This document shows positions 13,511 through 16,794 of a stretch of DNA of 16,794 nucleotides, piece by piece. Below the pieces are notes generated by a model. That model saw only the letters and a list, made by a program, of their open reading frames with translations, searched no databases and was not told where the DNA came from. The translations under genes and the position numbers were made by a program. The stretch spans positions 1 to 16,794 of the forward strand of contig JAJYTI010000026.1 in assembly GCA_021793135.1 (NCBI GenBank), given 5' to 3'. The DNA is from Bacteroidota bacterium (GTDB lineage Bacteria; Bacteroidota; Bacteroidia; Flavobacteriales; Flavobacteriaceae). Each line of letters starts with the position of its first letter. The stretch's first letter is position 1.

Positions 13511-14674
13511 ATGAAAATATTTTTATCCTTATTAGGTAGAGAATTCAAACTGTTTTGGAGCAATAAAGTATTGGTTTTACTTTTTATTGGTGCACCTATT
13601 CTTTATGGAGTGCTCATTGGTTCGGTATACCAAAAAGGAGTAGTGGATAATCTTCCTATTCTTGTAGTAGATCAAGATCGTTCGGAATTAAGTCGTACAG
13701 CAATTACTATGATAGAGGATAACAACTCGGTATATGTCGCCGAAACTCTCTATGATACAAATGGCATGCATGAACTAGCATCTACTCATAATGCAACATG
13801 CGTAGTGGTAATTCCTAAAAATTTTGAAAAGGACATTTTGCTTAAACGTTATCCAGAAATCACAAGCTACATAAACACTTCCAATCTACTAACAGCTAAT
13901 ATAGCCTCTACAGCACTACAACTTAGCTTGGGTACGTTACGTGCCGGAATGGAAATTGAAGCTTTGCAAAAGCAAGGCGTAGCAGAGAGTATAGCGATGA
14001 CTCAATTTGAGCCATTCAAAATGAGTTTTATTAGAATGAATAACCGAAGTACAAACTATTTATACTTTTTATGGCCAGGTGTTTTGGCAACCGTATTCCA
14101 GCAAGTACTTTTATTAGGACTAGCATTATCCTTCGCACAAGAATATGAAAATGGGACTTTTGGCGAACTCATTGATAAGACTTCTAATACCTTAAAATTA
14201 ATTCTAGTAAAAACCTTACCCTATTTAATTATGAGTATAGGTATATGGTTATTATATATAGGATTTGCTAAATGGTTCCGCGTACCTATTCATAATAATT
14301 TCATGGCACTAACCTTAATTGCCGGACTATTTGTAGTATCGGTAACCATGATTGGAATTCTAGTAAGTATTGTATTACCAAGCCAATTAAAAGCAACAGA
14401 AGTTCTAATGGTTGTTGCTACTCCTAGTTTTATGATTAGCGGTTTTACTTGGCCATTAGATCAAATGCCGATTTGGGTGCAATCTATTTCTAATTGTATT
14501 CCACTTACACATTTCTTAAAAGCTTTCCGTATTCTTATGGTTGAAGCAGGTAATGTAAAGCAAACCATTCCCTCTATAAATGCTATGCTTTTAATAACCG
14601 TTATTTGTGGTTTAGCAGCATATGTTGCGTTATATATTAAAATAAGAAAACACAAAAAAGCCCAACAGGTGTAA
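13511..14674 (+). CDS. ABC-2-type transporter permease of the exporter
   Basis: The 387-residue inner membrane protein has the ABC-2 permease layout: one N-terminal span (about 19-40) after REFKLFWSNK, a large periplasmic domain (about 41-180, starting GSVYQKGVVDNLPILVVDQD), then about five spans (roughly 185-208, 230-252, 264-291, 297-318 and 355-378). The C-terminal block SFMISGFTWPLDQMPIWVQ (306-324) followed by PLTHFLKAFR (331-340) is characteristic of the YbhR/YbhS/YhiI-like group. Such permeases usually work as homo- or heterodimers with an ATPase, but no nucleotide-binding domain is encoded here or fused to it. The substrate is unknown; drugs, lipids and glycans have been reported for relatives. 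The stop codon lies in the loop of the downstream terminator, so the last codons (AQQV) form the left arm of the stem. Confidence 0.92.
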   Translation: MKIFLSLLGREFKLFWSNKVLVLLFIGAPILYGVLIGSVYQKGVVDNLPILVVDQDRSELSRTAITMIEDNNSVYVAETLYDTNGMHELASTHNATCVVVIPKNFEKDILLKRYPEITSYINTSNLLTANIASTALQLSLGTLRAGMEIEALQKQGVAESIAMTQFEPFKMSFIRMNNRSTNYLYFLWPGVLATVFQQVLLLGLALSFAQEYENGTFGELIDKTSNTLKLILVKTLPYLIMSIGIWLLYIGFAKWFRVPIHNNFMALTLIAGLFVVSVTMIGILVSIVLPSQLKATEVLMVVATPSFMISGFTWPLDQMPIWVQSISNCIPLTHFLKAFRILMVEAGNVKQTIPSINAMLLITVICGLAAYVALYIKIRKHKKAQQV

Positions 14675-14690
14675 TACCTATTGGGCTTTT
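14656..14690. terminator. Bidirectional terminator between the exporter operon and gldBC
   Basis: AAAAGCCCAA (14656-14665) pairs with TTGGGCTTTT (14681-14690). A C/A mismatch follows, then AGGT/ACCT, closing a 5-nt GTAAT loop. Both strands end in U-runs: four on the plus strand and six on the minus strand (complement of 14654-14659). It serves the convergent permease and gldC genes. The permease stop codon TAA (14672-14674) is inside the loop, so the structure is partly coding. The gldC stop is 20 bp away. Confidence 0.9.
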
Positions 14691-14710
14691 GCTTCTCCTG
14701 TATTTGTTTT

Positions 14711-15082
14711 TTATTCTAATCCAGCTAAAAAATCATATTCTTCCCCAGGAAGTTCAATTTCCATCTTCTCTGCAAAATAAGCACAGAAATCTTGCATGGT
14801 AGCTTTCATTTTTTCTTCTCCTGTTGCACGCTCTAAAGTTTCTGACATCGCGCTTAAAGTTTGATAGAAAAACATTTTCATATCGTCAAGCGGCATATCT
14901 TTAGTCCATAAATCAATACGTAAAGCCTCTTTGGCTTTATGATCCCAAACGGACAATAGCATAGCTTTAGCTTCTGCATTATTTACACCTCCATCTGGAG
15001 CTGTCCAGTGTAATTTTTCTGGAATTTGGTTCTCATCTAATCCTACTTCTATTTTTATTTCCGATTTTTTTGTAATCGCCAT
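14711..15082 (-). CDS. gldC: GldC, gliding motility protein
   Basis: A 123-residue soluble protein with no signal peptide or membrane span. It starts MAITKKSEIKIEVGLDENQIPEKLHW and contains WTAPDGG, AMLLSVWDHKAKEALRIDLWTKDMPLDDMK and a helical C-terminus ending GEEYDFLAG, which together match the Bacteroidota GldC family. In Flavobacterium johnsoniae, GldC is needed for full gliding and colony spreading but, unlike GldB, is not absolutely required. Its biochemical role is not known. The ATG lies 7 bp after the gldB stop, so the two are co-transcribed from the promoter upstream of gldB. The pairing with gldB and the adjacent nadE is a known flavobacterial arrangement and supports the call. The family also occurs in non-gliding members of the phylum. 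Confidence 0.92.
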   Translation of the reverse strand: MAITKKSEIKIEVGLDENQIPEKLHWTAPDGGVNNAEAKAMLLSVWDHKAKEALRIDLWTKDMPLDDMKMFFYQTLSAMSETLERATGEEKMKATMQDFCAYFAEKMEIELPGEEYDFLAGLE

Positions 15083-15089
15083 AATGCTC

Positions 15090-16073
15090 TTATTTTTTTC
15101 GTGGTTTGTATTTTGAATTTTTAAATATTAAATCTGCATCCAACACAGCAAGTTCATCCAAACTCGCATTATTGTGACGCATATATGATGTTACAATTTG
15201 CCATCCCATATAAGCCCCAATTCTTGCAGGAGATTCATTATCAATCTCTAAATAAAACTTAGAAAACGGCCCATCTTCTATAAAACGTTGTTTTAAACTT
15301 GAATCTGTACTATACAACAACTCTCTCTCAATGAAATATCTCCAAACATCTTCTTCATTTTCTTCGGCCCATTCCCATTGATCACTCGTAAAGCCCATGA
15401 TTAAAGATTCTTTGGCTTTCGGAACCCATAGATTAGTCATATAAAGCAATTTACCATGATAAATAATTTGCGATAAGAAAGTTCTATCTTGTATAGGAGC
15501 TACTGTATGAGTGGCTAGTTCTAGAGCAACATCTATAGGCATACGTTCTTTAATCATATTTTGAACAAAATACTTTTGTACCCCTTCATAGAAATAATGA
15601 TCTTCGCCTAAATATGTATCTAAACCTATTACAAGATCTTTCCCACTTAAAATAACCTTAGTTTCGTATGCTACATCTGTAGTAGAACTATAAACCGTAG
15701 GGGGTTCAAATCTTGGAAAATAATATTTCACGTGTTGAAATACACTTTTAACAGGCTCATATAGCTCCTGGTCATTAGGAAATGCTTTAATTACCTCTTC
15801 TTCCAATTCTATTTGTAAGGTATCGGTCATTTTTTTAATCCAAAATTCATCTTCCACATTAGGATTGAAAAAAATAGGATATTCATCTTTTATTTTTGAT
15901 AAATCTTCTGGTGTGGCATTTGCAAAATCTTTGTCGAATCTATGAAACTCAAATTCCATAGGAATGGCTTGAATCTCTTTTTCAAGTTTAGAAGTACAAC
16001 TTACCAATGTGCCTATGCACAGAGTCAATATCAGATATTTAGTAAATAAAATAGGTTTAGAAACCTGCTGCAT
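15090..16073 (-). CDS. gldB: GldB, gliding motility lipoprotein
   Basis: A 327-residue protein with a lipoprotein signal peptide (FTKYLILTLCIGTLVSC) and expected lipidated Cys26, so it is membrane-attached and faces the periplasm or outer membrane. The mature part has family features including FEFHRFDKDF (about 37-46), VKYYFPRFEPP (about 115-125), VIGLDTYLGEDHYFYEG (about 147-163) and the late segment PARIGAYMGWQIVTSYM (about 281-297). GldB is essential for gliding in F. johnsoniae; its molecular activity is unresolved. Part of the fold, with GLDTYLG and a C-terminal GAYMGWQIV block, resembles predicted Zn-protease-like (DUF2268-like) domains, but I see no complete HExxH motif. It is first in the gldB-gldC unit and divergent from nadE with 58 bp between the starts. 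Confidence 0.93.
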   Translation of the reverse strand: MQQVSKPILFTKYLILTLCIGTLVSCTSKLEKEIQAIPMEFEFHRFDKDFANATPEDLSKIKDEYPIFFNPNVEDEFWIKKMTDTLQIELEEEVIKAFPNDQELYEPVKSVFQHVKYYFPRFEPPTVYSSTTDVAYETKVILSGKDLVIGLDTYLGEDHYFYEGVQKYFVQNMIKERMPIDVALELATHTVAPIQDRTFLSQIIYHGKLLYMTNLWVPKAKESLIMGFTSDQWEWAEENEEDVWRYFIERELLYSTDSSLKQRFIEDGPFSKFYLEIDNESPARIGAYMGWQIVTSYMRHNNASLDELAVLDADLIFKNSKYKPRKK

Positions 16074-16104
16074 ATTTTCGGTATATTTTGTAATTTAACG
16101 AGCT

Positions 16105-16112
16105 CAAAGATA
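16105..16112 (-). promoter_or_regulatory. Predicted -7 promoter element of gldBC (TATCTTTG)
   Basis: On the minus strand 16112-16105 reads TATCTTTG, an exact fit to TAnnTTTG, 31 bp upstream of the gldB ATG. No TTG is present 17-23 bp upstream, and that zone runs into the nadE coding start. The nadE promoter is less clear: TATATTTTG at 16082-16090 has one base too many between TA and TTTG, and I do not call it. Confidence 0.55.
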
Positions 16113-16131
16113 CCAAATAATTTATAGGCAG

Positions 16132-16794
16132 ATGCGAGAGATTGAAATAGAAAAAGTTACCGAAGGAATTATTTCCTGGCTAAAAGATTATCAAGAAAAA
16201 TCATTTACCAAAGGATTTATTATAGGAATAAGTGGCGGTGTAGATTCTGCTGTAGTTTCTGCTTTATGTGCAAAAACTGGTCTACCTACCCTTTGTGTTA
16301 CTTTACCTATTCATCAGAGTGAAAACGAATCGAATCGAGCTTTAGAACATATTGCCGATTTGCAAAAACGTTTTCCAAATGTAAGCCATCAATCGATGGA
16401 TTTAAGCCTTACTTTTGATCAATTTGTAAACGATGCACCAAAAGGAAGTGAGAACATTGTTGATCTTTCCCTTGCAAATGTACGTTCTAGATTGCGAATG
16501 GTAACATTGTATTATTTAGCCCAGAATCATGGTTATTTGGTGGTAGGCACTGGAAATAAGATTGAAGATTTTGGCATTGGCTTCTATACAAAATATGGTG
16601 ATGGTGGTGTGGATATAAATCCAGTTGCCGACCTTTTAAAAACTGAGGTATATAAAATAGCCGATTATTTAAATATTATAGAAAGTATTCGAATAGCTGC
16701 CCCTACCGATGGATTATTTGGGGATAGTAGAACCGATGAAGAACAAATTGGTGCTAGCTATCCAGAATTAGAGTGGGCTATGACACAATACGAA
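16132..16794 (+). CDS. nadE: NadE, NAD+ synthase (ammonia-dependent type, N-terminal 221 residues, cut by window edge)
   Basis: NadE amidates deamido-NAD (nicotinic acid adenine dinucleotide) to NAD+ with ATP, the last step of NAD synthesis. The frame is open from ATG 16132 to the right edge. The N-terminal part lacks the nitrilase-like glutaminase domain, so this is the short, ammonia-using form. Visible motifs are the PP-loop ATP pyrophosphatase signature ISGGVDSAVVSALC (33-46), LANVRSRLRMVTLYYLAQ (118-135), VVGTGNKIEDFGIGFYTKYGDGGVDINP (140-167) and LKTEVYKIA (171-179). Complete relatives have around 260 residues, so perhaps 40 are missing. The start is 58 bp from the divergent gldB start. 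The gldB-nadE neighbourhood is known in flavobacteria, though nadE has no known motility role. Confidence 0.96.
   Translation, partial: MREIEIEKVTEGIISWLKDYQEKSFTKGFIIGISGGVDSAVVSALCAKTGLPTLCVTLPIHQSENESNRALEHIADLQKRFPNVSHQSMDLSLTFDQFVNDAPKGSENIVDLSLANVRSRLRMVTLYYLAQNHGYLVVGTGNKIEDFGIGFYTKYGDGGVDINPVADLLKTEVYKIADYLNIIESIRIAAPTDGLFGDSRTDEEQIGASYPELEWAMTQYE

Noticed and set aside
16082..16090. TATATTTTG as the nadE -7 promoter element.
   Set aside because: It has three bases between TA and TTTG instead of two, and no -33 TTG is seen at a suitable distance; the evidence is too weak for a call.
1..16794. CRISPR arrays, tRNA or rRNA genes, insertion sequences, prophage or defence genes.
   Set aside because: I found no spaced direct repeats of CRISPR type, no cloverleaf-forming tRNA candidate, no rRNA-like sequence and no transposase or integrase frame in the window.

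Overview
This window comes from an AT-rich member of the Bacteroidota, most likely the Flavobacteriia (probably Flavobacteriaceae). It carries the gliding-motility genes gldB and gldC next to nadE. Its promoters fit the Bacteroidota TAnnTTTG -7 element. Genes lack recognisable Shine-Dalgarno sequences. The cell-wall cluster has the order mraZ-rsmH-ftsL-ftsI-murE-mraY-murD-ftsW-murG with no murF between murE and mraY. MurE carries the DNPR motif typical of meso-diaminopimelate-adding enzymes. I cannot name the genus from the sequence alone.

Region 1 (1-9249, minus strand) is the upstream half of a division and cell wall (dcw) operon, read right to left. It runs from mraZ (transcription factor) through rsmH (16S rRNA methyltransferase), ftsL, a PASTA-tailed class B penicillin-binding protein (ftsI), murE, mraY, murD and ftsW to the first 94 codons of murG, which the left edge cuts. 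Genes overlap or lie within about 20 bp of each other. murE starts with TTG and murG with GTG. Together they make the UDP-MurNAc-peptide precursors, move them to lipid I and lipid II, and build septal peptidoglycan.

Region 2 (9250-9596) is a 347-bp divergent intergenic region. On the mraZ side it holds a TATATTTG promoter element preceded by three head-to-tail 10-bp repeats with a GTGG core, a strong candidate MraZ operator. On the other side is a TTTG/TACTTTTG promoter for the rightward genes. Between them is a nested inverted repeat of unknown role.

Region 3 (9597-11004, plus strand) is a two-gene unit of an alpha/beta hydrolase and the ribosome-assembly GTPase EngB/YsxC. A 12-bp stem followed by six T closes it.

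Region 4 (11060-14690, plus strand) is a tripartite export operon: a TolC-family outer membrane factor, a lipoprotein HlyD-family adaptor and one ABC-2-type permease. It has no ATPase, no second permease and no regulator in the visible locus. Its presumed 5' leader holds two nested inverted repeats that could pair most of the untranslated RNA and end 4 nt before the tolC start codon. The operon ends in a bidirectional terminator that contains the permease stop codon in its loop.

Region 5 (14711-16794) has gldC and gldB on the minus strand (gldB first) and the divergent 5' part of nadE, cut by the right edge.

Most of the window is conserved core genome. The parts worth a second look are non-coding: the MraZ-box repeats, the structured tolC leader and the intergenic inverted repeats. 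The incomplete-looking exporter is the main accessory element. I did not find a clearly new protein system.
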